From Amycolatopsis sp. NBC_01480 (GTDB taxonomy: Bacteria > Actinomycetota > Actinomycetes > Mycobacteriales > Pseudonocardiaceae): a DNA stretch of 64,000 bases. The stretch spans positions 1,116,001 to 1,180,000 of the forward strand of contig NZ_CP109442.1 in the NCBI RefSeq assembly GCF_036227205.1, read 5' to 3'. Positions 24,781-36,500 of this stretch are shown here, one piece after another. Both the position numbers and the translations under genes were made by a program. Each line of letters starts with the position of its first letter. The stretch's first letter is position 1. A model generated the notes under the pieces. That model did no database searches, was not told the origin of the DNA, and saw only the letters and a program-made list of their open reading frames with translations.

Positions 24781-24818
24781 GCCCGGCTCCCGCCACCAGC
24801 GGAGGGCCGGGCTGTTTT
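24781..24818 (+). terminator. Rho-independent-type terminator after the SARP gene
   Basis: Stem gcccggc (24781-24787) with gccgggc (24806-24812), extended by one wobble and one Watson-Crick pair, followed by TGTTTT. It lies 19 bases after the SARP stop. Confidence 0.75.
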
Positions 24819-24831
24819 CGTTGCGCGCCAG

Positions 24832-24881
24832 GACTCGTGAGTGTTTATGCCGGTTAGAACCGGCATAAACACTCACGAGTC
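24832..24881. repeat. Dispersed palindromic element, copy 3 (perfect)
   Basis: Perfect palindrome with 24-bp arms (24832-24855 and 24858-24881) and loop AG; the arms contain ctcgtgagtgtttatgccgg. It overlaps the stop codon (24880-24882) of the minus-strand gene to its right. It is closely related to copy 2 at 19119 and more distantly to copy 1 at 2159. Confidence 0.9.
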
Positions 24882-25467
24882 AGCTGCGGAACACCGACAC
24901 CACGGGGCCGCCGCACTCGACCGGCTCGCCGTACCAGCCGCCCCAGCGGCTGTCGAGCGCCAGGTCGGCCAGCTCCGCCATCAGGTCCAGCTCCGCGGGC
25001 CAGACATACCGGGCGGGCACCTTCGCGCCGGTGAGCAGGATGGTCTGGCGGATGCTGTCGACCCCGGCCACCCAGACGTCCGCGGCCCAGCGTTCCGGAT
25101 CCGGCTGCTGTCCCTGGACCACCAGCGCGCCGCCGGGCCGCAGCAGCCGGCTCAGGCGCCGCATCAGGCGAAGCTGCTCGCGCTGCACGGAAAACCGGGT
25201 GAGCGCATCCGCGGGGACGTACACGACGTCGTACCGCAGGCCGGTCGGCAGGCCGTGCCCGAGATCCGCGGCGGTGACCGCGTAGCCCTCCCCGGCCATC
25301 GCGTCGGCGACCGAGCCGCCGCCCAGTGCCAGCACCCGCCCGCCGTGGCGGGCCACGCGGTCGGCGACCTCGGCGAGGAACGCCACAGCGCCCGCGGGGT
25401 CGTCGGCCAGCGGCGCCAGCCACGCTTCGAGCACGTCGGCCGGCTTCTCGTCGATGCGGGTCGGCAT
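24880..25467 (-). CDS. Putative SAM-dependent methyltransferase-like protein
   Basis: 195 residues, ATG 25467 (GTG 25470 also possible; GAGGTGG upstream). The order of elements follows class I methyltransferases: a degenerate motif I VLALGGGSVADAMA, an acidic end AADLG, DVVYVPADAL, and a motif III-like LLRPGGALVVQG. The glycine motif is atypical and no specific subfamily is recognised. It is a single gene between two terminators; a tailoring role in the cluster is possible but unproven. Confidence 0.6.
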   Translation of the reverse strand: MPTRIDEKPADVLEAWLAPLADDPAGAVAFLAEVADRVARHGGRVLALGGGSVADAMAGEGYAVTAADLGHGLPTGLRYDVVYVPADALTRFSVQREQLRLMRRLSRLLRPGGALVVQGQQPDPERWAADVWVAGVDSIRQTILLTGAKVPARYVWPAELDLMAELADLALDSRWGGWYGEPVECGGPVVSVFRS

Positions 25468-25567
25468 CACGCCACCTCACTTCACGGAACTGGTCTTCTC
25501 TTCACGAAGTCCCTTGGTCACCCAGCGTGCTCCAGCGACCTAAAGTCGACCTTGTGGGCGCACGCCA

Positions 25568-25598
25568 AAGGGCGGCCCGCGCGTGGCGGGCCGCCCTT
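25568..25598. terminator. Terminator of the DrrAB-like operon
   Basis: Perfect 13-bp stem aagggcggcccgc with its complement and loop GCGTG, 20 bases beyond the stop of the ABC permease gene on the minus strand. Confidence 0.82.
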
Positions 25599-25617
25599 CG
25601 CCGGTGGTGCCGGGAGA

Positions 25618-26448
25618 TCAGCCGTTGGAGCGCTGGTGGAACTTGCGCACCGCGAAGAACGCGGCGAGCGCCGTGATGCCCACCCACCAGGCCAGCGCGA
25701 GCCAGCCCGTGGAACCGAGCGCCGTGCCGTTCATCAACGCGCGGACCGCGTCGATCAGCACCGTCACCGGCTGGTTGTCGACGATGACGCGGAGCACCCC
25801 GGGCATCGACGCCGTCGGCACCAGAGCGCTGGTGGCGTAGGGGATGAAGACCAGGATCATGCCGAGGCCGCTCGCGCCCTCGACGGTCTTGGCGATCGAG
25901 CCCAGCAGCGTGGCGAGCCAGAAGATGCCTGAGGCGAACAGGGCCAGCAGGCCGATCGCGCCGAGCCAGCCGAGCACGCCGCCGCCCGGGCGGAAGCCGA
26001 TCGCGAGGCCGATCGCGACCATCACCACGAGCGAGAGCAGGCTGCGCAGCACCCCGGCGACGACGTGGCCGACGAGCACGGCCGGGCCGGCCATCGGCAT
26101 CGAGCGGAACCGCTCCACCAGCCCGTTGGTCAGGTCGGAGGCGACGCCGACCACGGTGGTGGTGGAGTTGAAGCCGATGCTGACCACGACCAGGCCCGGC
26201 ACCAGGTAGTCCACATAGGCCATGCCGGGCAGGTTGATCGCGCCGCCGAACATGAAGCGGAACAGCAGGAGCAGCACGATCGGCAGCGAAACCGCTTGGA
26301 TCAGCATCTCCGGGTTCCGGGTGATGTGCTTGACGTTGCGGCCGATCAGCACCCGGTAGTCGGACAGCGCCAGCGCGAGCGGGGACCGCCGATCCGGCGT
26401 GTCGGGGATCTGCTTCCCCACGGTCTCCTCGGACAGGGTCTGGGTCAT
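25618..26448 (-). CDS. ABC-2 type permease, DrrB-like
   Basis: 276 residues with six hydrophobic segments and the ABC-2 layout (YRVLIGRNVKHITRNPEMLIQAV at the N terminus, GLVERFRSMPMAGPAVLVG in the middle), as in daunorubicin-exporter-type permeases. ATG 26448 overlaps the stop of the ATPase gene (ATGA). Together they probably export the polyketide and confer self-resistance. Confidence 0.88.
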   Translation of the reverse strand: MTQTLSEETVGKQIPDTPDRRSPLALALSDYRVLIGRNVKHITRNPEMLIQAVSLPIVLLLLFRFMFGGAINLPGMAYVDYLVPGLVVVSIGFNSTTTVVGVASDLTNGLVERFRSMPMAGPAVLVGHVVAGVLRSLLSLVVMVAIGLAIGFRPGGGVLGWLGAIGLLALFASGIFWLATLLGSIAKTVEGASGLGMILVFIPYATSALVPTASMPGVLRVIVDNQPVTVLIDAVRALMNGTALGSTGWLALAWWVGITALAAFFAVRKFHQRSNG

Positions 26449-27371
26449 CGCTTCTCTCCCGCGGTTCCGGTAAGGGTGGTGAAGACGTCGTCCAGGGTCG
26501 GTTCGGACAGCTCCAGCCCGATGGTCTCCAGGCCGGCGTCGGCGACCTGGTTGAGCACCCGCCGGACCTCGGCGGGCTGGTCGATGGCGATGCTGACGGC
26601 GGTGTCCAGCAGCACGCCGCCGGCCACCTGGTGGGCCCGGGCGGCCTCGGCGGCCGTCGCGAACTCGAGCTTCAGCCGCTCGGAGCCGACCTTGCGCTTG
26701 AGCTCCGCCGCGGTGCCCTCGGCGACCACGCGGCCCTTGTCGATCACCGCGATCCGGTCGGCCAGCTGGTCGGCCTCGTCGAGGTACTGGGTGGTGAGCA
26801 GGATCGTGGTGCCGCTCTTGAGCAGCTCCCGGATCGCGTCCCACATCGCCGAGCGGCTGCGCGGGTCGAGGCCCGTGGTGGGCTCGTCCAGGAACAGCAC
26901 CGGCGGTGAGGTGATCAGGCTGATCGCCAGGTCGAGCCGGCGGCGCATGCCGCCGGAGTAGGTCTTGACCTGCCGGTCGGCCGCGTCGACCAGATCGAAC
27001 TGCGCGAGCAGCTCGACGGCCCGGGTCTTCGCGGCGGCGCCGGACAGGTGGAACAGCCGCGCCATCATCTCCAGGTTCTCGCGGGCGGTGAGCAGTTCGT
27101 CGACGGCGGTGTCCTGCCCCGTCAGGCCGATCTGCTCGCGCACCTTGCGCTTGCGCCCGGCGACGTCGTGGCCGTTGACGGTCACGGTGCCGCCGTCGGC
27201 GTCCAGCAGGGTGCTGAGGATCCGCACCGTGGTGGTCTTGCCGGCGCCGTTGGGCCCGAGCAGCGCGAACATCGTGCCGCGCTCCACGTTCAGGTCGACG
27301 CCTTCCAGGACGTCGACGTCCCCAAAGGACTTGCGCAGCCCCCGCGCTTCGATCGCATAGCCGGTGACCAT
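26445..27371 (-). CDS. ABC transporter ATPase, DrrA-like
   Basis: 308 residues from ATG 27371 (MVTGYAIEARGLRKSFGD). Walker A GPNGAGKTT, signature YSGGMRRRLDLA, Walker B VLFLDEPTTGLDP and switch H replaced by Q in LLTTQYLDEAD, as is usual in the DrrA family. The C-terminal ~80 residues form the DrrA-type extension. It is the first gene of the exporter pair and starts 150 bases beyond the PKS stop; that gap has no gene and no strong hairpin, so read-through from the PKS is possible. Confidence 0.9.
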   Translation of the reverse strand: MVTGYAIEARGLRKSFGDVDVLEGVDLNVERGTMFALLGPNGAGKTTTVRILSTLLDADGGTVTVNGHDVAGRKRKVREQIGLTGQDTAVDELLTARENLEMMARLFHLSGAAAKTRAVELLAQFDLVDAADRQVKTYSGGMRRRLDLAISLITSPPVLFLDEPTTGLDPRSRSAMWDAIRELLKSGTTILLTTQYLDEADQLADRIAVIDKGRVVAEGTAAELKRKVGSERLKLEFATAAEAARAHQVAGGVLLDTAVSIAIDQPAEVRRVLNQVADAGLETIGLELSEPTLDDVFTTLTGTAGEKR

Positions 27372-27520
27372 CGGTTTACCTCTCCTCGTTCGGGTCGAGA
27401 TCGAAAACGAACTTCTCGCGTCGGAAACCGGCAAGGAGCCCGGAAAACTGTCCGTGCCAGTGGACCCCACCGCGCCGGGGCGCGGCAATAATGGCCGGGT
27501 CGCGCGGATCTAGGGGTGGA

Positions 27521-30500
27521 CTAGTCATCGTCGCCGCCGCCGATCGCCATGCTGATCAGCGCGTCGGCGTCGAGATCGTCGATCGTGGCCGCCTCCACGG
27601 CCTCGGGCTCCGCGCCGGTGTCTTCCGGCAGCCGGACCCCGGCCAGCTCCAGCAGGCCGTCCAGGAGCCCGGCAGAGCGCAGCTGTTCCAGCGACAGGCC
27701 CGCCAGTGCGTCGCGGACTCCTTGCTCGGTAACGGTTCCCGCCGGTTCGGCGGTCTCCTCGCCGACCAGCTCGCCGGCCAGGTGCCCGGCCAGGATCCGC
27801 GGGGTCGGGTAGTCGAAGATCAGGCTGACCGGCAGCTTCAGCCCGGTGACGAGGCTGAGCTTGTTCCGGAACCCGGTCGCCGACAGGGAGTCGAAGCCGA
27901 CCTCGTTGAACGAGCGGTCCGGCTCCACCGCCTCCGGCCCGGCGTGCCCGAGCAGCGCGGCGGCATGCGTCCGCACCAGGGTGAGCACGGTCGGGACCCG
28001 CTTGTTCACCGGCAGCCCGGCCAGCTTCTGCGCGAGGGACTCGCTTTCCTCGGCCGTGTCCTGGGCCGCACGACGGCCGGGTGTGCCGGCGAGGCCGCGC
28101 AACACGGCCGGGAGGTCGTCCTCGCCCGTGCCCGCCAGCACCCGGGTGTCGAGCGCGATCGGGACCAAGAGGGCCTCGGCCGAGCCCGTCGCCGAATCCA
28201 GCAGCCGCAATCCATCCTCAGTGGACAGTGGGGTGATGCCGGTCTCGCCGATGCGGTGCGCGTCCGCGTCCTCCAGCGCCTCGCCCATGCCGTCGGCCCA
28301 GAGGCCCCAGGCCAGTGAGCTGCCGGCCAGTCCTTCGGCCCGGCGGCGGACCGCCAGCGCGTCGAGGAAGGCGTTCGCCGCCGCGTAACTGCCCTGGCCC
28401 GGCGCGCCGAGCACCCCGGCGGCCGAGGAGAACAGCACAAACGCCGTGAGGTCGGCTTCGCGGGTCAGCTCGTGCAGTGTCAGTGCCGCGTCGGCCTTCG
28501 GCCGCAGCACGGTGTCCAGGCGTTCCGGCGTCAACGACGTCAGCACGCCGTCGTCGAGCACACCGGCGGCGTGCACGACACCGCGCAACGGCGCGTCCGG
28601 GGAAACCTGGGCCAGCAAAGCCGTTGCCGCATCACGGTCGGCCACGTCGCAGGCAGCCAGGGTGACGTCGGCGCCCAGGCCGGCCAGTTCGTCCCGCAGT
28701 TCCGCCGCGCCCGGGGCATCGGCCCCGCGACGGCTGGCGAGCAGCAGGTGCCGCACGCCGTGCTCGGTGACCAGGTGCCGGGAGACGGCGCGGCCCAGCG
28801 CACCGGTGGCGCCGGTGACCAGCACCGTGCCCTCGGCGTCCCAGACCGGCTGCCCCGCCGCGTCGGCCGCCCGGGCCAGGCGCGGCACCAGCACCGCGCC
28901 GGAGCGCAGGGCCACCTGCGGCTCGTCCGACGCCGACACCGCGGCCAGCGTGCGGCCGGTCGGGGTGCCCGGGCCGAGGTCGACGAGGGCGATGCGGCCC
29001 GGGTGCTCGGCCTGCGCCGAGCGCACCAGACCGGCCACCGCGGCACCGACCGGGTCGGGGTTCTCCCCCTCCTCGGCCGCCACCGCACCGCGGGTCACGA
29101 CGAGCAGCGATCCGTCCGGGCGGCCCAGGAATCCCTGCAGCAGAGCCAAAACCCGGTACAGCTCGGTGTGCACGTCGTCGCCACCCGCCGGCAGCACGAG
29201 CAGGCCGCTGGCCCCGGCGAAGTCCGCCGAAGCGTTCGCCCCCAGCGCGTCGGTGAGGCCGAACAGGTCGGCGCCCACCACGGTCCAGTCGGTGACCTCC
29301 GCGACGGCGTCGAGGTCGGTCTGCTCCCAGGCCACGCGGAACAGCGAGTCGCCGCCGCCCGCCGCGACCGGCTGCGGGACCGCGGACATCGGCCGCAGCA
29401 GCAGCGAGCCCACCGAAGCGACCGGCGCACCGGCCCCGTCGGCGATGTCCAGCGACACCGCGCCGGTACCGACCGGCCGGACGTGCACCCGCAGGGTGGT
29501 CGCCCCGACCGCGTGCAGCCGGACGCCTTCCCAGGCGAACGGCAGCGCCGGCTCGTTCCCGGCCGCGCCGGAGACGCCGATGGTGTGCAGCGCCGCGTCG
29601 AGCACCGCCGGGTGGATGCCGTAACGGTCCACATCGGACACACTGGCGGGCAGCTGGATCTCGGCGAACGCCTCACCGTCACGCTTCCAGGCGGCGACCA
29701 GACCGCGGAACGCTTCCCCGTACGCCAGGCCGTCGGCGGCCAGCTCCTCGTACGTGCCCTCGAGCCGCACCGGCTCGGCGCCCGCGGGCGGCCAGGCGGT
29801 GAGGTCGAACTTCTCCGCCTTGCCGGCCTTCGCCAGCCGTCCGGTGGCGTGCCGCGTCCACGGAACGCCCTCGGCCGCGCCTTCCGGCCGCGAGTGCACG
29901 CTGAACGCCCGCTCACCGCCCGCCGCGGCCGCGCCGACCGCGAACTGCACCCGCACGCCGGAGCGCTCGGGCAGGACCAGCGGGTACTCCAGGGTCAGCT
30001 CTTCCAGCCGCGGGCAGCCGGCCTCGTCGCCGGCGCGGATCGCCATCTCGACGAACCCGGTGCCGGGGAACAGGATCGAGCCGCCGACGACGTGGTCGGC
30101 CAGCCACGGGTGGCTGCCGACCGAAAGCCGGCCGGTGAACAGCAGCCCGTCGGCGTCGGCCAGGTCCAGGACCGAGCCCAGCAGCGGGTGGTCCTCCTGG
30201 CCGGGTGCCGACGCGGTGCTCTCCATCCAGTAGCGGCTGCGCTGGAACGGGTAGGTCGGCAGCCCGACCGGACGGGCGCCGGTCGGCTCGTACACCGCGG
30301 CCCAGTCGACGTCGACGCCGCTGACGTGCAGCTGAGCGAGGCCGGTCAGCGCGGCCACCGCCTCGTCCTGTTCCTTGTGCAGCAACGAAGCGAGCACCAG
30401 TCCTTCGGGACGCTCGTCGAGGCAGCCGTCGGCCATCGCCGTGAGCGTGGTGTCCGGGCCCAGCTCCAGGAAGCGGGTGACGCCGTCGGCCGCGGCGCGG

Positions 30501-33500
30501 GTGACCGCGTCGAGGAACCGGACGCCGGCGCGCACCTGCCCGACCCAGTACTCCGGCGACGTCAGATCGGCGGGCGCGCCGGTGACGGTCGAGAGCACCG
30601 GGATTCGCGGCTCGGCATAGCTGAGTCCTTCGGCGACGGCACGGAACTCCGCCAGCATCGGGTCCATCAGCCGCGAGTGGAACGCGTGCGAGACGCGGAG
30701 TTGCTTGGTGCGCTCGAACTTGGCAGCCACCGCGGCCACGGCTTCGGCCGCACCCGAGATCACCACGGCGCTCGGCCCGTTCACCGCGGCGATGTCCACG
30801 GTGTCACCGGCGGCCTCCCGCACGGCCTCCGGTGTCGCGTCGATCGCCACCATCGCACCTCCCGCGGGAAGCGCCTGCATCAGCGCGCCGCGGGCGACCA
30901 CGAGCTTCGCCGCGTCGGCCAGCGAAAGCACCCCGGCGCAGTGGGCCGCGGCGACCTCGCCGATCGAGTGCCCGGCCAGCACGTCGGGCTTGACGCCCCA
31001 CGACCGGGCCAGGCGGAACAGCGCGACCTCCAGCGCGAACAGCGCGGGCTGGGTGTACCGCGTCTCACCCAGTTCCTCACCGCCGTTGATGATCTCGCTG
31101 ATCGGGCGGTCGAGGTGGTGGTCGACAGCAGCGCAAGCCTCGTCGTACGCCGTGGCGAACACCGGGAACTGCTCCGCGAGCCGCGCGCCCATCCCGGCGC
31201 GCTGCGAACCCTGGCCGGCGAACAGGAACGCGGTGCGCCCGCCCGCGGTGGCGACACCGCTGACAACGCCGCGCGTCTCCTCCTCGTCCACCAGCGCCGC
31301 GAGGCCGCGGACGAACTGCGGCGAGCGGCTGCCGATCAGCACGGCGCGACGGTCGAACGCGCTCCGCGTGGTGGCCAGCGAGAGGCCGATGTCCGCGAGG
31401 CTGCCGTCCGGCTCCTCGTCCACATAGGACATCAGCTGCTCGGCCTTGGCCTTCAGGGCCGCGGCGCCGCGACCGGAGACCGGCCAGGCGACCGGGCCGT
31501 CGTGCTCGGGCACGCCGCCGCCGGTGACCTCGCGGCGGTCGCCCTCCTCCAGGATCACGTGGGCGTTGGTGCCGCTCACGCCGAAAGACGAGACGCCGGC
31601 CCGGCGGGTGTGCCCGTTCGGCAGCCACTTGACCGGCTCGGCCAGCACCCGGACCGCGCCCGAGGACCAGTCGATCTCGGTGGACGGCCGGCCGACGTGC
31701 AGCGTCGCGGGCAGCTCGCCCTGGCGCATCGCCATCACCATCTTGATCACCCCGGCCGCGCCCGCCGCGGCCTGGGTGTGGCCGATGTTCGACTTGACCG
31801 AGCCGATCCACAGCGGACGGTCGACGGCGGCCTCCTTGCCGTAGGTGGCCAGCAGCGCCTGGACTTCGATCGGGTCGCCCAGCTTGGTGCCGGTGCCGTG
31901 TGCTTCGACGGCGTCCACATCGGACGGAGCCAGCCCGGCGTCGGCCAGTGCCGCGCGGATCACGCGCTGCTGGGCCGGGCCGTTGGGCGCGGTCAGGCCG
32001 TTGGACGTGCCGTCCTGGTTGACCGCGCTGCCCTTGAGCACCGCGAGCACCGGGTGGCCGAGGCGGCGGGCGTCACTCAGGCGCTCCAGCACGACCACGC
32101 CGGCGCCCTCGGACCAGGTGGTGCCGTCGGCGTCGTCGGAGAACACCTTGCACCGCCCGTCGGCCGCGAGGCCCTGCTGGCGGCTGAACTCGACAAACGT
32201 CTCCGGCGTCGCCATCACGGTGACGCCGCCGGCCAGCGCCAGCGAGCAGTCCCCGCTGCGCAGCGCCTGCGCGGCCATGTGCATCGCGACCAGCGACGAC
32301 GAGCAGGCGGTGTCCACGCTGACCGCGGGGCCCTCCAGCCCGAGGGTGTAGGACACCCGGCCGGTGACGATCGAGCCGGCGCTGTTCGCGCCCACGTAGT
32401 CGTGGTACTGGACGCCCGCGTACACGCCGGTCGGGCTCCCCTTGAGCGAGGCCGGGTCGATCCCGGCGCGCTCCAGCGCCTCCCAGCACGACTCGAGCAG
32501 CAGCCGCTGCTGCGGGTCGATCATCGGGGCTTCCTTCGGCGAAATCCCGAAGAACGTCGGGTCGAAGTCTCCCGCGTCGTAAACGAAACCGCCGCGGGCG
32601 ACGTACGTGGTGCCGGGCCGCCGGCCGCTCGGGTCGAGCAGGCCGTCGATGTCCCAGCCGCGGTCGGCCGGGAAGTCGCCGATGGCGTCGCGGCCCTCGG
32701 CGACCAGCTCCCACAGCTGCTCCGGCGAGCTGACCCCGCCGGGCAGCCGGCAGGCCATGCCGACGATCGCGATCGGCTCTTCCGTCAAGGCCTCCTTACC
32801 TACCTTGGACGCGGGTAAGGAGTCCTTGACGTCAGTGAACCCAGCCACCTCCGAGAGCAGGTGGCCCGCCAAAGCCGACGGCGTCGGATGATCGAAGATC
32901 AGCGTCGCGGGCAGCCGCTGGCCGGTGGCCGCGGTGAGCCCGTTGCGCAGCTCGATCGCGGTGAGCGAATCGAAGCCGAGCGACTGGAACTGGGCCGACG
33001 GCTCGATCTCGTGCGCCCCGCGGTAACCGAGCACAGTGGCGGCGTGGCCGCGCACCAGCTCCAGCACGGCGTCACCGCGGTCCGCCTCGGGCAGGGCCAG
33101 CAGCCGGGACGCGAACGAGTCCTCGGTCGCCGTGGCAGCACCGGCGGCGACCCGTCGCCCGGCCCGGCCGACCAGCTCTTCCAGGATCTTCGGGATCCGG
33201 TCGAGCCGGCGCAGCGTGGGCAGGTCCAGCTTCGCCGGGACCACGGTGGCCTGCCGGACGACCAGCGCCCGGTCGAACAGCGCCAGTCCCTCCACAGTGG
33301 ACAGCGGCACGACCCCGCTCGACGCGAGCCGCGTGACCTCCTCGGCCGAGAGCGTGCCGCCCATGCCGCCGACCTCGCCCCACAGGCCCCAGCCCAGAGA
33401 CAGCCCGGGCAGGCCGTGGGCGACGCGGTGCGCGGCGAGGGCGTCGAGGAACGCGTTCGCGGCGGCGTAGTTGCCCTGGCCGGGCGCGCCGAGCACGCCG

Positions 33501-36500
33501 GAGACCGAGGAGAACAGCACAAACGCCGAGAGCGCGGTGTCGCGGGTCAGCTCGTGCAGGTTCAGCGCGCCGTCGACCTTGGGCCGCAGCACGGTGTCGA
33601 CGCGCTCGGGCGTGAGCGCGGTGACCACCCCGTCGTCGAGCACCCCGGCGGCGTGGACCACCGCGGTGAGCGGGTGCTCGGCCGGGATGGTGGCCAGCAC
33701 CGCGGCGAGCGCGGCGCGGTCGGCGACGTCGCACTGCGCGACCTCGACCGCCACCCCCAGCTCCCCGATTTCGGTGGCCAGCCGCGTCAGCTCCGGTGTG
33801 CCCCGGCGGCTGAGCAGCAGCAGGCGGCGCACGTTGTGCTCGGTGACCAGGTGCCACGCGAGCTTGCCGCCGAGCGCGCCGGACGCGCCGGTGACCAGCA
33901 CGGTGCCGTGCGGGCAGAAGTACGCGGGCTCGGTCTCCGGCGCCGCGCGGACCAGCCGCGGCGCGAGGAGCGCCCCGAGGCGGACCGCGGCCTGCGCCTC
34001 ACCGGCCGCGAGTACCTGCGGCACCACGGCTTCGGCGACGGATTCGGCGTCGAGGTCCAGCAAGACGAACGCGTCCGGGTTCTCCTCCTGCGCGGAGCGC
34101 ACCAGGCCCCAGGCGGCGGACGCGGCCAGGTCGGTCACGTCCGCGCCGCCCACCGAAACCGCGCCGCGGGTGACGACGACCAGGCGGGCGTCGTCGGCGT
34201 GGCCGGTCGCCAGCCAGTCCTGCAGCCGGGCGAGCACGCGGTGGGTCAGCGAGTGCGTGTCCTCCGTGCTTTCGTTGGTGCACTCGAAGATCTCGACGTT
34301 CGAAGTGTCCACAGTGTTCATCATGGGCTCGGGCACGAGCGCCCGCTGCCACTCGACGCGGTACAGCGGCGGACCGGCGTCGACCGGCGTGGTGAACGGG
34401 CGGAACACGGCCTCCGCGACGGCGGCGACCGGCGCGCCGGTGGCGTCGGCCAGCGTGATCTCGAAGCCGTCATCGGTGGTCGGCACGAACCGCACCCGCA
34501 GTGCGGACGCGCCGGTGGCGTGCAGCTCGACCCCGGTCCAGCAGAACGGGACCAGGCCGACGCCGCCGTCACCGCCGCCGGCGACGCGCAGGGCGTGGGT
34601 GCAGGCGTCGAGCGCGGCCGGGTGCAGGCCGAAGCGCTCGGCCTCGCTGTCCTCGGGCAGCGCGACCTCGGCGAACACCTCGCGGCCCCGGCTCCACACC
34701 GCGCGCAGCGAGCGGAACAGCGGGCCGTAGCTGAGGCCGGTGTCGGCGAAATCGTCGTACAGGCCGTCGATCGTGACCGGCTCGGCCCCGACCGGCGGCC
34801 ACTCGGTCAGCGCGGAGCCACCGCGCTGTGACTGCGGCCCCACCGTGCCGGCGGCGTGGGAGGTCCACTCGCCGGCTTCGTCCTCCAGTCGCGAGTGGAC
34901 GGTCACGGGGCGGAGGCCGTCGTCGCCCGCGGCGCCGACGGTCACCTGCACCTGCACCCCGCCCCGGTCCGGGACGACCAGCGGGCTGCCCAGCGTCAGC
35001 TCTTCGATCCGGCCGGCGCCGACCTGGTCGCCGGCACGGACCACCAGCTCCAGGAACGCGGTGCCGGGCACGGTGACGACGTCGCCGAGCCGATGCCCGG
35101 CCAGCCACGCGTGCGTCTCGACCGACAGCCGGCCGGTGAGCACCACCCCGTCGGTGTCGGCGAGCGCGACCGCGGCACCGAGCAGCGGGTGCCCGGCCGA
35201 GGTCAGGCCCGCGGCGGCCATTTCGTCGCGGTTGGCGCGGGCGTCGATCCAGTAACGCTGGCGCTGGAAGGCATACGGCGGCAGGTCGACCCGCTGGGCG
35301 CCGCGGCCGGCGAAGACCGCGGCCCAGTCCGGCACCAGGCCGCTGACGAACAGTTCGGCGAGCGCGGTCAGCGCGGTGGGGGCCTCGGGCCGGTCCTTGC
35401 GGAGCACCGGGACCACCACAGCACTCTCGGTGCTCTGGCGCACCAGGGCCGACAGCACCCCGTCCGGCCCGACCTCGACGAACCGGCCGACGCCCTGGGC
35501 AGTCAGCGTGGTGATGCCGTCGTGGAAGCGGACGGCGGCGCGGACCTGGTCCACCCAGTAGCCCGGGGTGGCCAGGTCGACCTCCGCGCCGACGGTGGAG
35601 ACGATCGGGATCACCGGCTGGGCGTACGTCAGCGTCTCGGCCACCGCGCGGAACTCCGCCAGCATCGGCTCCATCAGCGGCGAGTGGAACGCGTGCGAGA
35701 CCTTCAGCTTCGAGGACTTGCGCCCCTCGAACTGCGCGACCACGGCGGCGACGGCGTCCTCAGTGCCGGACAGCACCACCGAGTCCGGGCCGTTGATCGC
35801 CGCGATGCTCACGTCGGCGGTCAGCACCGGCGAGACCTCGTCCTCGGTCGCCTGCAGCGCGACCATCGCGCCTCCGGACGGCAGCGCCTGCATCAGCTTC
35901 GCCCGCGCCGCAACGAGTTTCGCGGCGTCGGCCAGCGACAGCACGCCGGCGGCGTGCGCGGCCGCCAGCTCGCCGATCGAGTGCCCCAGCAGGAAGTCCG
36001 GCTTGATCCCCCACGAGGCGAGGAGCCGGAACAGCGCGACCTCGATCGCGAACAACGCGGGCTGGGTGTAGCCGGTCTGGTTGATCAACCGGGGCTTGCC
36101 GTCAATCACTGTCTTGAGTGGACGGTCGAGGTGCGGGTCCAGCTCGGCGCAGACCTCGTCCAGCGCCTCGGCGAACACCGGGAACGCGGCGGCCAGCTCG
36201 GCCCCCATGCCGGGCCGCTGGGCGCCCTGCCCGGAGAACAGGAACGCGGTCTGCCCTTCGACCTGGGTGCCGGTCACCAGGCCCGGCGCGGTCTCGCCCG
36301 CCGCGAGCGCGGCGACGGCGGCCTTCGGGTCGTCGGACAGCACCACTGCGCGGTGCGAAAGCGGCGAACGGGAGGTGGCGAGGGAGAAGCCCAGGTCCAG
36401 CGGCGACTGCGCCAGCGCTGACATCTTAGATGCCAGTCCGGTCGCCGCTGACATGTTAGATGCCACTTCGGCGGCTGACATCTTAGATGCCAACCGGCCG

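Noticed and set aside
28472..32818. Open reading frame of 1448 codons on the plus strand, antisense to the PKS
   Set aside because: It lies fully opposite a PKS with complete domain motifs. Its sequence is rich in R, G, Q and H with no domains, as expected for the complement of high-GC3 coding DNA. The same holds for 38207-41929, 44758-47529, 53329-55992 and 56593-58407 on the plus strand.
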